In this document: piece after piece, positions 35,160 to 45,794 of the stretch | Position numbering within the stretch: position 1 is the first letter of the stretch | Layout of the letters: every line of letters starts with the position of its first letter | NCBI GenBank assembly: GCA_036873135.1 | Contig: JAPTYO010000013.1 | Coordinates: forward strand, 18,845,901-18,909,900 | DNA from: Clarkia xantiana subsp. parviflora | Taxonomy: Eukaryota > Streptophyta > Magnoliopsida > Myrtales > Onagraceae | Direction: 5' to 3' | DNA length: 64,000 nt | Made by a program: the position numbers and the translations under genes | Notes under the pieces: model-generated | Database searches by the model: none | Seen by the model: only the letters and a program-made list of their open reading frames with translations | What the model was told of the DNA's origin: nothing

Positions 35160-35639
35160 CGTGTTTATCTCATGCTATCCTTGTATATATAACTACACTC
35201 CTTCTCCCCTTGTATGGGTTGAGTGTCTTTTGAGATTGTGATGGTGTTTGTTGTTACTTTCCTTTGCCGCATTGTGTTGTTGACTACGTGGTTCGTTTGC
35301 CTTTACATTAGTGCTTCTCATCTTTTTGTATATATCTCTTCTCATGATGTCTCCCTATGCCTTGTGTATGGCTCTTTGGGTATGGACCCTTTCCTTGGTG
35401 TGTTTCCTTTACTTATCCTTCTTTCGTGCTTTCCTTCATGTCTTACCTGCCATTTCATAAAGAAAAAACATTACTTGTTCTTCACATTACTTTACTTAGA
35501 AATTTCTTTCTCATGGTATCCTTCTGAGCATGGTATCCTTCTAAGAATGGTATCCTTCTAAGAATGGTATCCTTCTAAGCATGGTGTGATGATCTCTTCT
35601 GATACCCCTTACACGGTATACGTTGTACTGTTAGACCAA
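35160..35639 (+). other. 3' flank of the A1 antisense gene
   Basis: T-rich non-coding DNA, near-identical to 44236-44702. It probably carries the 3' UTR and poly(A) signal of the plus-strand gene. Repeated GGTATCCTTCTAA-type words occur at 35515-35580. Confidence 0.45.
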
Positions 35640-36360
35640 AGATACGCTCTTGGTGGGCGTCGAAATCTGTTCACGAGACAGGCTCTCGGACGGCACTTAA
35701 CGTTTCACAGGATAGGCTCCCAAAGGGCACAGGTTAGTCCACCGATACGTTCTTGACGGGTGTCAAAATCTGTTCACGAGACAGGCTCTCGGACGGCACT
35801 TAACGTTTCACAGGATAGGCTCCTGGAGGGCTCAGGTTAGACCAAAGATACGCTCCTGGTAGGCGTCGAACTGGTAGTTTGAAATCTACCTCAAGATACG
35901 CTCTTGGGGGCGTCGAACTGGTAGTGTTTTTTCTACCTCAAGATACGCTCTTGGGGGCGTCGAATCTGGTAGGTTGCAAATCTACCTCAAGATACGCTCT
36001 TGGGGCGTCGAAATCGTAGTTTTTGGAAACCACTCTCAAGATACGCTCTTGGTGCGTCGAATTCGTAGTGTAATAACTACTCTCAAGATACGCTCTTGGG
36101 GGCGTCGAAGGTCGTAGTATGAACACTACTCTCAAGATACGCTCCTGGGGGCGTCGAAGGTCGTAGTATGAACACTACTCTCAAGATACGCTCTTGGGGG
36201 CGTCGAAGGTCGTAGTATGAACACTACTCTCAAGATACGCTCTTGGGGGCGTCGAATATCGTAGTATGGAAACTACTCTCAAGATACGCTCTTGGGGGCG
36301 TCGAATGTCGTAGTATGAAAACTACTCTCAAGATACGCTCTTGGGGGCGTCGAACCTGTC
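35640..36360. repeat. Mini-hairpin array of A1
   Basis: First, ~107-bp compound units with GAGA-CAGGC-TCTC and GGA-TAGGC-TCC hairpins. Then about a dozen ~49-bp units with CAAGA-TACGC-TCTTG followed by GGGGGCGTCGAA and a GTAGTATGAACACTAC hairpin. It lies between the convergent 3' ends of gag and the antisense gene. Confidence 0.9.
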
Positions 36361-36619
36361 ATTGACTTGAAGTCATATCTGTGTAAGGATAACTTCGTGG
36401 TTGTACCACTGCATTCACTGGAAAATACTTTTGAGTAACTACTACTCCCTTAGGAGCATTCATGTTTTTGTACACTTGGGATGCCTTGGTGCACCAAGAC
36501 ATCCTTTGTAGGAATGAAAGATAGTTGTAGAGTTGGAGTAACTTCGTGAGTTCTCCTTCTCCAAAGTTGTTTTTTGAAAAGCTTGTAAAGCTGAAACATG
36601 CAAAATGCTAGATATGAAA

Positions 36620-39425
36620 CTAAGGATATGGGGTGGCCATTGTGTCTGTTGCCACGTATTCCTTGAAGCCTCCATTGTAAATTATTTCTTCCACTTCCAC
36701 CTTCAACACCATGCAGTCATTGGTTTGATGCCCCCAGGTCCCATGGTATTCACACCAACCCTGTGCATCTCTTCCTAGGAAGGCCTTGCCTTCCTCCCTG
36801 TATGTTGGTAGCTCTTGCTTGAGGTGCTTGTTGAAAATTTCTTCTATGCTGAGTGTGAGGGGTGTGAATGTGAAATTGACACCTCCTCCCAATGTGTCCA
36901 TTTCTTTTCCTCTCTTTGGAGCCTCCTCCAGCTGCTCCGCTTCCTGTGCAAATGCCCTGTCCAGCCTTGCCTTGAGCTCTCTCATTGTGCTCGTCATGAC
37001 CATCTCATAGAGCCCTCCAATGAGTTTGGATGCATGTTTCTAATGAATGCCCTTACTGCTTCTCCCCTTGTGATGTCCATGTTGGCACCATAGTTGAAGA
37101 ATCTCTGGAAATAGCTTGATATAGACTCCCGTGGCATTTGCTTGATATCATCTATGTAGCGGAAGCCTTTTAGGATGGAGTTCCTTGTCCTGTTCCCTAT
37201 TATGGTGTCTGGCTGCCAAGGTATGGATGTCACCTTCACAGCCTTGCTCCTGTGTCTCCTTGTAGGCACTGTTTGAAAAAACTGCCTGCTCAAACGGAGT
37301 GTCACTCCATTCCTCCTCCTTCCTTGCCTTTGTCTCCTTCCCCTCCTTCTTCTGTCCTGGTTGGCCCCTACCATGACTACAGCCACTGTATCTGTCCCGT
37401 GTGATCCACGTCTCATTTAGTTGACGTAGCATTGCCTTGCGGTGCGTTGATCACCCAGGACCTCTCCAACCCCGTTCTCCGTGATGTACTTCAGCTTCTG
37501 GTGAACAGTGGATGGCACTATTTCATATGGGTTTATGGTTGTCCTTCCTAGGATCCCATTGTAGGCTCCCAGGCTTTCAACCACCAAGAAATTGACATTT
37601 ACCTTCAGCTGGGTCCATCCTTGGCCCATGGTCACTGGTAGGGTTATCATTCCCAGGGGGTAACTTGTTGCCCCTGAGAAGCCAACTAGAGGGAAGTTGA
37701 CCGGTTTGATGTCTGCTTTGGTTTTCCCTATCTCTTCTAACACTCTCAAGCTTAGGAGGTCAGCTGAGCTGCCCCCATCCACCAAAATTCTCTTTACATC
37801 AAAATTGTCAATATCTAGAGTAATAACTAGAGCATCGTCATGTGGAAAGACGATGTGACTCTTGTCCTTCTCCGAGAACTCGATCTTTACTTCTTCTCCT
37901 TCTCTTGGCCTTTTCCTCCACCTTGGCACTGAGCTTAGCTTGGATGCATAGACCTCTCTTGCATTAGCAGTTGGGCCACCCGATGCTACTCCCCCATGTA
38001 TCATATTTATGACTCCTCTTTTGTTGGGTGGAGGGTTGTAGTCTATCTTTCCCTTGCCCTTGTCTTTCTGTGGTGGCCCTAGTTGTATACTGTTGCCCCC
38101 ATGGTCTATGAATTGCTTCAGTTCTCCCCTCTGGACGATGTTGTTTATGCTTAGCTTTAGGCTAAAGCATTCATTTGTGCCGTGACCATAAGCCTCATGG
38201 TTGTCGCACCATCTGTCCTTGTGATTTCCCACCATTGGGGCTCTCCACCTTGCAGGGGGTGACCAAAGCTTTTGGTTCCGCATCTCTCTAAGTACGGTGG
38301 CTGGAGTGGCGTTCAGTGGGATGAACTTAATGACGTTTATTTCTCTAGCCTTTAAGGGTTCACCCATTTGGTTTCTTTGCTGTGGCGGACGCCATTCCTG
38401 CTGCCTTGCATGCTGCGGTGCCTGGGGTGGCTTGCCTTTGTTTGGCTTTTGATTATCCTCCTTGGCTGCCTGGATTTTGGCCTTCTTGCTTGCCCTGTGC
38501 CTTTCAAGGTCAATATGCGTTTTAACTCTTCCTGCAAGCTCCTCCAAGGTGCTTGCTGGCTTTTTGGCCATCTTTTCAGCCAATGTTGACCCAAAGCGAC
38601 CTAAGTTTCTGATGAAGGCTCGTATGATCTCCCCTTCGGTGATGTCTCCCTGGATGTCTGCAATATTCTGGTTGAACCTAGTATAGTAGCTGGCCAGGGA
38701 TTCATCGTATTCTTGTTTGACGTCATCAATGGAGCCTGTTCCCTTGAGGAGTTTCCTCTCCCCTAGGTATCTCTGCAGAAACTTAGCTTTTAGCTGCTCC
38801 CATGAGTGGATGCTCTCAGAGGGCAGGCTGAAGAACCAATGTGAGGCCACCCCTGTTAGGGTGTTTGGGAACAAGAGTGCCTTGTACCTTTCATCAGTGG
38901 TCCTCCCAAATAAGGAGGCCTCATGCTGTTGGATATGCTCTAGGGGGTCTCCCTTCCCATTGTACTTTGCAATTTGCACTGTGTGCAGGGAGTCTGGCAC
39001 CCTACTCATCTCCAGTTCCCTTGTGAAAGGATGGTTCGTTTTGTCACTTAGACAATGCAGGTTGGGTTTCTTTGACTCATTCAATTTCCGGGTTATCATG
39101 GCTTCTATCTCCTCCGGGGTGATCATCGCCTGCGCCGGAGTATAATCCCTCTAATACCCACTGTAGTTGTAGACTGGGCTTACTGGGTTCCCTTGTCCAT
39201 GCTGGTATGGACTGTAGGTGTACTCTTGGTACGCCTGCTGGGGTGCTTCATAGAAGTCTTGCCTCCTTGGAGGTCTTGCTTGTCTTTCCTCCCCAAGCGG
39301 GGTGTAAGCCCTGTTGTTATGCTGTTGCCTAGGAGGCACGAATTGTTGCCTTCCCTCTGGGGGTGGCTCCTGGTAATATCTTCTTTGCTCCTCTCGCTGC
39401 CCTGCTCGAGGGTGCGAGTAGTGCT
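36620..39425 (-). pseudogene. A1 Gag-protease-Gag' gene, truncated and broken
   Basis: Near-identical to the intact A2 gene but lacking roughly its first 150 codons, because the middle LTR begins at 39426. Breaks: a TAG near 39151 (Gln codon in A2), a TAA at 37417-37419 (Ser in A2), and a ~10-bp deletion near 37015 that shifts the frame before the last module. It retains capsid, CHHC knuckle, protease V-D-G-G-S-S and the second Gag module with W-C-E-Y-H-G-T-W-G-H. No pol. Confidence 0.85.
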
Positions 39426-40364
39426 TGTTAAGTTATGAGATCTAGGTCAACGGGGTGTCGGCTTTGATCTCACTCCTTACGGGGGATGTGTATGATCCGG
39501 TCTTCTCGAGTTGCCTTGCCTTTATCTGTGTCCTTCTTCCTTTCCTTCTTCCCTTGGTTCCTTCTCTTCTTCTCTCCCTTTGCCCTGCAAAAGGGGCAAT
39601 ACCAGACACGGAGGAGGGGGAGTGGTGCCTGGTGAACCCTCTCCGATGCCTAAGTCAGAACTATATTTCTAGAGAGATAAAGCTAGAGAGATGTCAGAGC
39701 TAAATTGTTCAAATGGCCAAGATGTGTAAATGAGTTGTGAAGGTGGGGTATTTATAGGCAACGGTGTCATTAAGGTGGCTTAATGACATCGTTAGCCTTT
39801 AAACACAATTAATTAACCTTTAAGCGTATAATTAAGACTTTAGGATTCGGAGGAGGTAGGCGGAGTGGACCGAGCATGGGCGTCTGAAAGGGGTGCCGGG
39901 GCCCTTGGGGGGGAGAAATCCGACCCCCAAGGGTAGGGGTTGGGTGAGGACACCCAACCCCTCCTAGGGAGGGTGGGGTTGGCCAACCCCATCCCTCCTA
40001 GGAGGGATCGGGTTGGCCGACCCGATCTCTCCTAGGAGAGATCGGGTTGGCCAACCCGATCTCTCCTAGGAGAGATCGGGTTGGCTGACCCGATCTCTCC
40101 TAGGAGAGATCGGGTTGGCCAACCCGATCTCCCCTAGGGGAGATCGGGTCGGCTGACCCGATCTCCCCTAGGGGAGGTCGGGTGTGGCCACCCAACCTCA
40201 CCTAGGTGAGTTCGCCTCTGTCGGACGGGCGCTTCGGCCCCGTCCGAGCCGTCGATGTTCTCGCGAAGTGTCCGGGTTGAAGTTTCGATTTGCAATCATA
40301 AATGGGACGATAAAAATACAACGGTTCGGAAGTCAACGGGTTCAAATTGGGCGTATATCCATCA
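39426..40364 (-). repeat. A2 3' LTR (middle LTR)
   Basis: TGTTAAG...CCATCA, 939 bp, minus-sense TATAAATA at 39749-39756, eight CCTAGG hairpins. It differs from the outer LTRs at many sites (for example GGGGTGTCGG in place of GGATGGTCGG). Confidence 0.9.
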
Positions 40365-41839
40365 CATGCCCCCGAGTCAACCAATGGCCTAACCCTTGAT
40401 TGACTCTATTTTAGGATGGTATGACACGCGCAATTTGAAACCGGGATTTTACCTTCTTTGTCTGAATGCCTGCTTACCCATGGATGCGTGCCTCTGACTC
40501 TGCCCCCTGTCTAATGGGATAGAGGAATTGTAAACGTCAGAGTAGCACGGACGTGTGCCTAGGCATGCGTCCGTCTGAGGCGGGAGTAATAAACTTATCT
40601 CTGCTACAGGTGTATACTCAAAAAATACAAATTTGCACAAGGATGTGATACGAATGCAACTAAATAACTTACGCTTCAAATTCGTGCCGGGATTCCATCT
40701 AAATAAGGAGAAATTTTAATTTTGGCCAAAAATTTTCCTAAGTATGAAATGCTCAAAAATAAAACTATCTTGATGATTCTTCTAAGTATGGGAATATACT
40801 TAGCTATAGGTGAAAGGGATAAAAATAATGGTTTTTCCTTGGCCCTTAGATTTTATTTAAGGCTAGATGGATGGTGGTGATTAAAACCCTCTAAAAAACC
40901 CTATCATCTCTTAATATAGAAAGGAGTTAGAAAAATACCTCAAAGAATTACCATAGCCACCATCTTCCCTCTTCACTCACCCTTGGAGAGCAAGAAAAGT
41001 TTTGAGAGCACCCCCAAGGTTAGGGCCGGCCAGAATTCCGGTGAGAGACCCAAAATTCCGGCCAGCAACTCCGGCGGAAGGAGGTACAGCTAAAGACGAC
41101 GGCCCAGTCCCAGGCGGACGACGACGCGACTCCCGGCGAACGGCGGCGTGACCCCAGGCGGACGACGACCCACGGCGGCGTAGAGCACGGCTGAGACATC
41201 GGGAGCCACCCTTCGCGACGGCGAGGTATTCTGTGGCTACGGCGGACGGCTGCGGCGGCGGAAAGGACGGGGCCAGACGAAGCTCATCTCCGGCGGCAGA
41301 AAAATCGAGGCTCCGGCGGAGGACTGATTTCCGGGGGTCTTCAAATCCGAAATTCGAACCCGTTTACCATATCGGGTCGGGTTTTCCGAAGGTCCACTCT
41401 TTTCCTTTCCATTACCGTGTAAAACGTTGATTTTTGAATCGTTGATATTTGATTGCCGATGCTTGATTGCCGAAATTTGATTGAATGTGGGATTGCCGTA
41501 GATAACCGTTGGTAGTTGTGGGTTTTGGAAAAAATGTTTGCCGGTCGTCCGGATATGGTTTCTTGTCCGATTGGGCTATCCCGGTCTTGAATTTTGATGT
41601 CGTGCCGCCGTTGGTGTGTTAATCTTTGTTGGAGGGTATAATGGTAATTTTTTCCAAAACCCGACCTTAGGTTTGGATAAAACTATTTGACTCGGTTGTT
41701 GTCGTTGGTTGAGTGTCGGGGTATTTCCGGTTCCTCGGAAATTTCTTTTATCTTGATATTCGTCGTGTCGTGGCAGGTACTATACTCCTGGTGGTGTCCA
41801 CATACGCAGACTCTTCAGAGACGCCGTATTCTCCGAAGG
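40365..41839 (+). other. A2 purine tract and leader of the antisense gene
   Basis: Colinear with 31222-32763. A GC-rich block at 41020-41330 differs strongly from the A1 block, as expected for non-coding leader. The leader exon starts at 41777 after GTCGTGGCAG. Confidence 0.5.
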
Positions 41840-44235
41840 ATGAGTGAGTTCCTTTTTCTCTTCCTTTTCGGTCGCGTTACTTCCTTTCCTAATGCTAGCT
41901 TAGTATCGTGACCTTCATTGGGGTGTTAGTCGAAATTTGATTCGTGCTTTGGGGTTTCTTGCTATCTTTGCCTTAGGTCTTGCTATTCTGTCAGAGAACC
42001 ATATCACTAGGTCCGATTACAACGAACATGTCACCCTAGGAGATATCAGTCCCCTAGATGAGCCTCTGTATCCTTTTCTCCCCTCCTTGGGGAATACTCG
42101 CGGGACGGCGACGGAGCCTCCTATAGGGAAGGTCGCCGTGTACCCCTCTCAGATCCGATTCGGGCTGAGGCTACCTTACTGTGACGAGCTTATAGAGTTG
42201 AGCAGGTTCTTCAGGATTTCTCCTGCGAACCTTGCCCCCAGTGCCCTCCGCGTCTGGGTGGGCTTCCGGGTATTGTGCCATTGGTACTCCTGGAAGTACT
42301 CTCTCGTTCTATTCCGATGTTTCTATCGGTTCCAGTACCGAACGAGGGTGGGGTTTGCGAGTTTCGTAACTCGCCATCCGACCTTCAAAGATCCCCGATT
42401 CTCTGATTTCGGGTTGAATGGGGTCGAGTGGGATACCTCCCTCCGTTTTGTGACCCAGATTGACAATTCGGCCAGTCACTGGGCTAAGCACTACTTCTTC
42501 ATTACGGACCGATACGTCACTTGGTCGGTCCTGAATGAGGATCGGTCCGATGGTTGGCCTGCTTTTGGAGAGTTCTCTTCGGATGATTTGAAGACTATGA
42601 AGATCATTCACGAGAGCAACAGGGCCCGGTCTTACTGCCCCGTGTCTTTAATAACTGAGACGGATCTTTACGAGGCCGGGATCAGTCTGACTCCTGACTC
42701 CGGGGGTTCGGTATGTCACTTGGTCTTTCCATCTTTATTTACCTTCTGCTCTTCCTTTGTAGGTTGGTTTCATGGAAAAACCTATAACATGCAGGGAGCC
42801 CCTGTTGATCTGAGCAAGAGGAAGGCTCCTTCTAGTTCTGCTTTGAAGAAATCCCCCCTGCCTGGGAAGAAGGCTGGGGCCTCTGGTATGCTTTCTCCTA
42901 TTTGCTTCTTTATGATGTAACTTATGTTTTCCTTATCTTGTTTTTCTTACCTTGCTAGTGCACTCCCCCTTGGTGACTGAGAGGGTCGTCTCCGTTGGCA
43001 GAGATTCTGGACCTTCTAAGTCCAAGCCGCGGCGATCTGATTCTGAGGCCGGGGCCTCGGCTGCTAAGAGGAAGAAGGCTGTGGATCCTGCTTCGCCTAC
43101 TGATCGTCCTCCGACCCTATCTCGTGATAAGGAGATGGTGGTCGAAGAGGTGCCTTCCCTGGCTGACAAAGGGAAGCGACCTGCTGGTGGTGGTTCCCCT
43201 GCCCCCCAGCCGAGGGCACGGTCCTCAGGTATGATCTCTACCTTGTGCTGATCCTTGTATGTTTATACTCTCCTTTGACTTGCTTTGCTTGTGTAGGTGG
43301 GCCTCCGACTTTAAGTCGGAAGGATTTCGCACGGCTCACTGATGAAGATGTTATTGGGTCTGAGTGGACTCCCTTCGCTGGTCTGAAGGAGTTCCACCTC
43401 GATAGCACTTCTTCTTTGCGGACTCCTGAGGTTGGTGTCCGCGTCCTCCGCGGTGCCGTTCCCCCTGGGGATCGTGTTGCTCCTCCCAAGTCTCCTGGGG
43501 AGACTCGGCGCTTTGTTCAAGGGGTACTCTCTCGTTATGCACCTGTAAGTTGTTCTCTGCTTTCCTCTTATTTCTTTCATAATGTCTATCTTTCGGTTAT
43601 TCATCCCTTGTTTGAATTGTTAGGGCATATCTGACATGGTGAACATGTCCTCGCTCGTACTCGAGTTATCTGACGAGAGGAAGACCCTTGAGGACAGCCA
43701 GGTTTCTCTCAAGGCGGAGGTCGCCACTGCTGCCGAGAAGGCGCGTATATCTGATTTGAGACTGCAGGAGCTCCAGGACCAGGTGTCCTTGCTTGAAACC
43801 ACTGTGGGGAGTTTGCGACGGGAAGCTGAGGTTGCCGCGTCTGTCCATTCTGAGGAGCTGCGGAGGTTGGAGACTAAGTGTCGGGCGGAGGAGAGGGCTG
43901 TCGCGGTATCTGAATACAAGGCCTCCTCTGCCTTCACCGCCGACTATAGCACGCGTCTCACCCAGGAGATGAACCAGTTCGGTGAGTATCTGGTTGATCA
44001 CATATACCGGATTGATCCTCAGTTCCCCTTTGGTGACCTTGGTGACTTTGGGCCATATGCCACTGGCTACGCGACTGTTCTGATGGGTCAGGCTGCCGTT
44101 GCAGACGAGCCTGCCCCTGCCCAGGTGGATGCTACACCTGTGGAGATTGGTACCTCGGACTCCTCCTCTTCATCCATTTCCGCTGGCGGTTCAGCTTCAG
44201 GGGGTGAGGGTGACTCCCCTGAAGGTTCTGACTGA
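41840..44235 (+). CDS. A2 antisense spliced gene, intact model, Transposase_28-like
   Basis: Exons 41840-41843, 41977-42710, 42795-42885, 42959-43228, 43297-43544, 43624-44235. Every exon length equals its A1 counterpart (4, 734, 91, 270, 248, 612). Introns are 133, 84, 73, 68 and 79 bp; the two that differ from A1 differ by one base each. The model gives 652 residues, with the same conserved block, basic segment, coiled coil and Ser/Asp-rich tail. Intron 2 contains a second, earlier acceptor (TTTGTAG) 32 nt upstream of the one that keeps frame (GTGCAG); both are also present in F2 and B. The plus strand is antisense to the element, so genomic RNA would not splice these introns. Molecular function unknown. 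Confidence 0.74.
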
Positions 44236-44702
44236 CGTGTTTATCTCATGCTATCCTTGTATATAATTACACTCCTTCTCCCATTGCATGGGTTGAGTGT
44301 CCTTTGAGATTGTGATGGTGTTTGTTGTTACTTTCCTTTGCCGCATTATGTTGTTGACTACGTGGTTCGTTTGCCTTTACATTAGTGCTTCTCATGCTTT
44401 TGTATATATCTCTTCTCATGATGGCTCCCTATGCCTTGTGTATGGCTCTTTGGGTATGGACTCTTTACTTGATGTGTTTCCTTTACTTATCCTTCTTTCG
44501 TGTTTTCCTTCATGTCTTACCTGCCATTTCATAAAGAAAAAACATTACTTGTTCTTCACATTACTTTACTTAGAAATTTCTTTCTCATGTTACCCTTCCG
44601 AGCATGGTATCCTTCTAAGCATGGTACCCTTCTAAACATGGTATCCTTTTAAACATGGTGTGATGATCTCTTCTGATACCCCTTACACGGTATACGTTGT
44701 AC
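44236..44702 (+). other. 3' flank of the A2 antisense gene
   Basis: T-rich non-coding DNA matching 35160-35639. The ORF at 44297-44635 is conserved in A1, but it is hydrophobic low-complexity sequence with no family similarity and is read here as 3' UTR. Confidence 0.45.
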
Positions 44703-45531
44703 TGTTAGACCAAAGATACGCTCTTGGTGGGCGTCGAAATCTTTTCGCGAGACAGGCTCTCGGACGGCACTTAACGTTTCACAGGATAGGCTCCCGGAGG
44801 GCACAGGTTAGTCCACCGATACCTTCTTGACGGGTGTCAAACTGTTCACGAGACAGGCTCTCGGACGGCACTTAACGTTTCGCAGGATAGGCTCCCGGAG
44901 GGCACAGGTTAGTCCACCGATACCTTCTTGACGGGTGTCAAACTGTTCACGAGACAGGCTCTCGGACGGCACTTAACGTTTCGCAGGATAGGCTCCCGGA
45001 GGGCTCAGGTTAGACCAAAGATACGCTCCTGGTGGGCGTCGAACTGGTAGTTTGAAATCTACCTCAAGATACGCTCTTGGGGGCGTCGAACTGGTAGTGT
45101 TTTTTCTACCTCAAGATACGCTCTTGGGGGCGTCGAATCTGGTAGGTTGCAAATCTACCTCAAGATACGCTCCTGGGGGCGTCGAATTCGTAGTTTTTGG
45201 AAACCACTCTCAAGATACGCTCTTGGTGCGTCGAAGTCGTAGTGTAATAACTACTCTCAAGATACGCTCTTGGGGGCGTCGAAGGTTGTAGTATGAACAC
45301 TACTCTCAAGATACGCTCTTGGGGGCGTCGAAGTTCGTAGTTTTTGGAAACCACTCTCAAGATACGCTCTTGGTGCGTCGAAGGTCGTAGTATAATAACT
45401 ACTCTCAAGATACGCTCTTGGGGGCGTCGAAGGTCGTAGTATGAACACTACTCTCAAGATACGCTCTTGGGGGCGTTGAATGTCGTAGTACGAAGACTAC
45501 TCTCAAGATACGCTCTTGGGGGCGTCGAAGG
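44703..45531. repeat. Mini-hairpin array of A2
   Basis: Same two repeat types as in A1, with one extra compound GAGACAGGCTCTC unit and a different order of the 49-bp units. So the array has changed by unit gain, loss and shuffling while the stems stay paired. Confidence 0.9.
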
Positions 45532-45794
45532 TTTGTTGACTTGAAGTCATATCTGTGTAAGGATAACTTGGTGATTGTAACATCACATTCACTGGTAAAT
45601 ACTTTTGAATAACTACTACTCTCTTAGGAGCATTCATGTTTTTGTACACTCGGGATGCCTTGGTGCACCAAGACATCCTTTGTAGGAAATCGAAGATAGT
45701 TGTAGAGTTGGAGTAACTTCGTGAGTTCTCCTTCTCAAGAGTTGTTTTTTGAAAAGCTTGTAAAGCTAAAACATGCGAAATGCTAGATATGAAA

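Noticed and set aside
35223..35561. 112-aa hydrophobic ORF conserved at 44297-44635
   Set aside because: Conservation follows the near identity of the A1 and A2 DNA; it is T-rich 3' flank without family similarity.
35640..36360. CRISPR-like array
   Set aside because: Units are directly adjacent, diverged and mini-hairpin based, with no unique spacers, in a plant genome; a tandem repeat instead.
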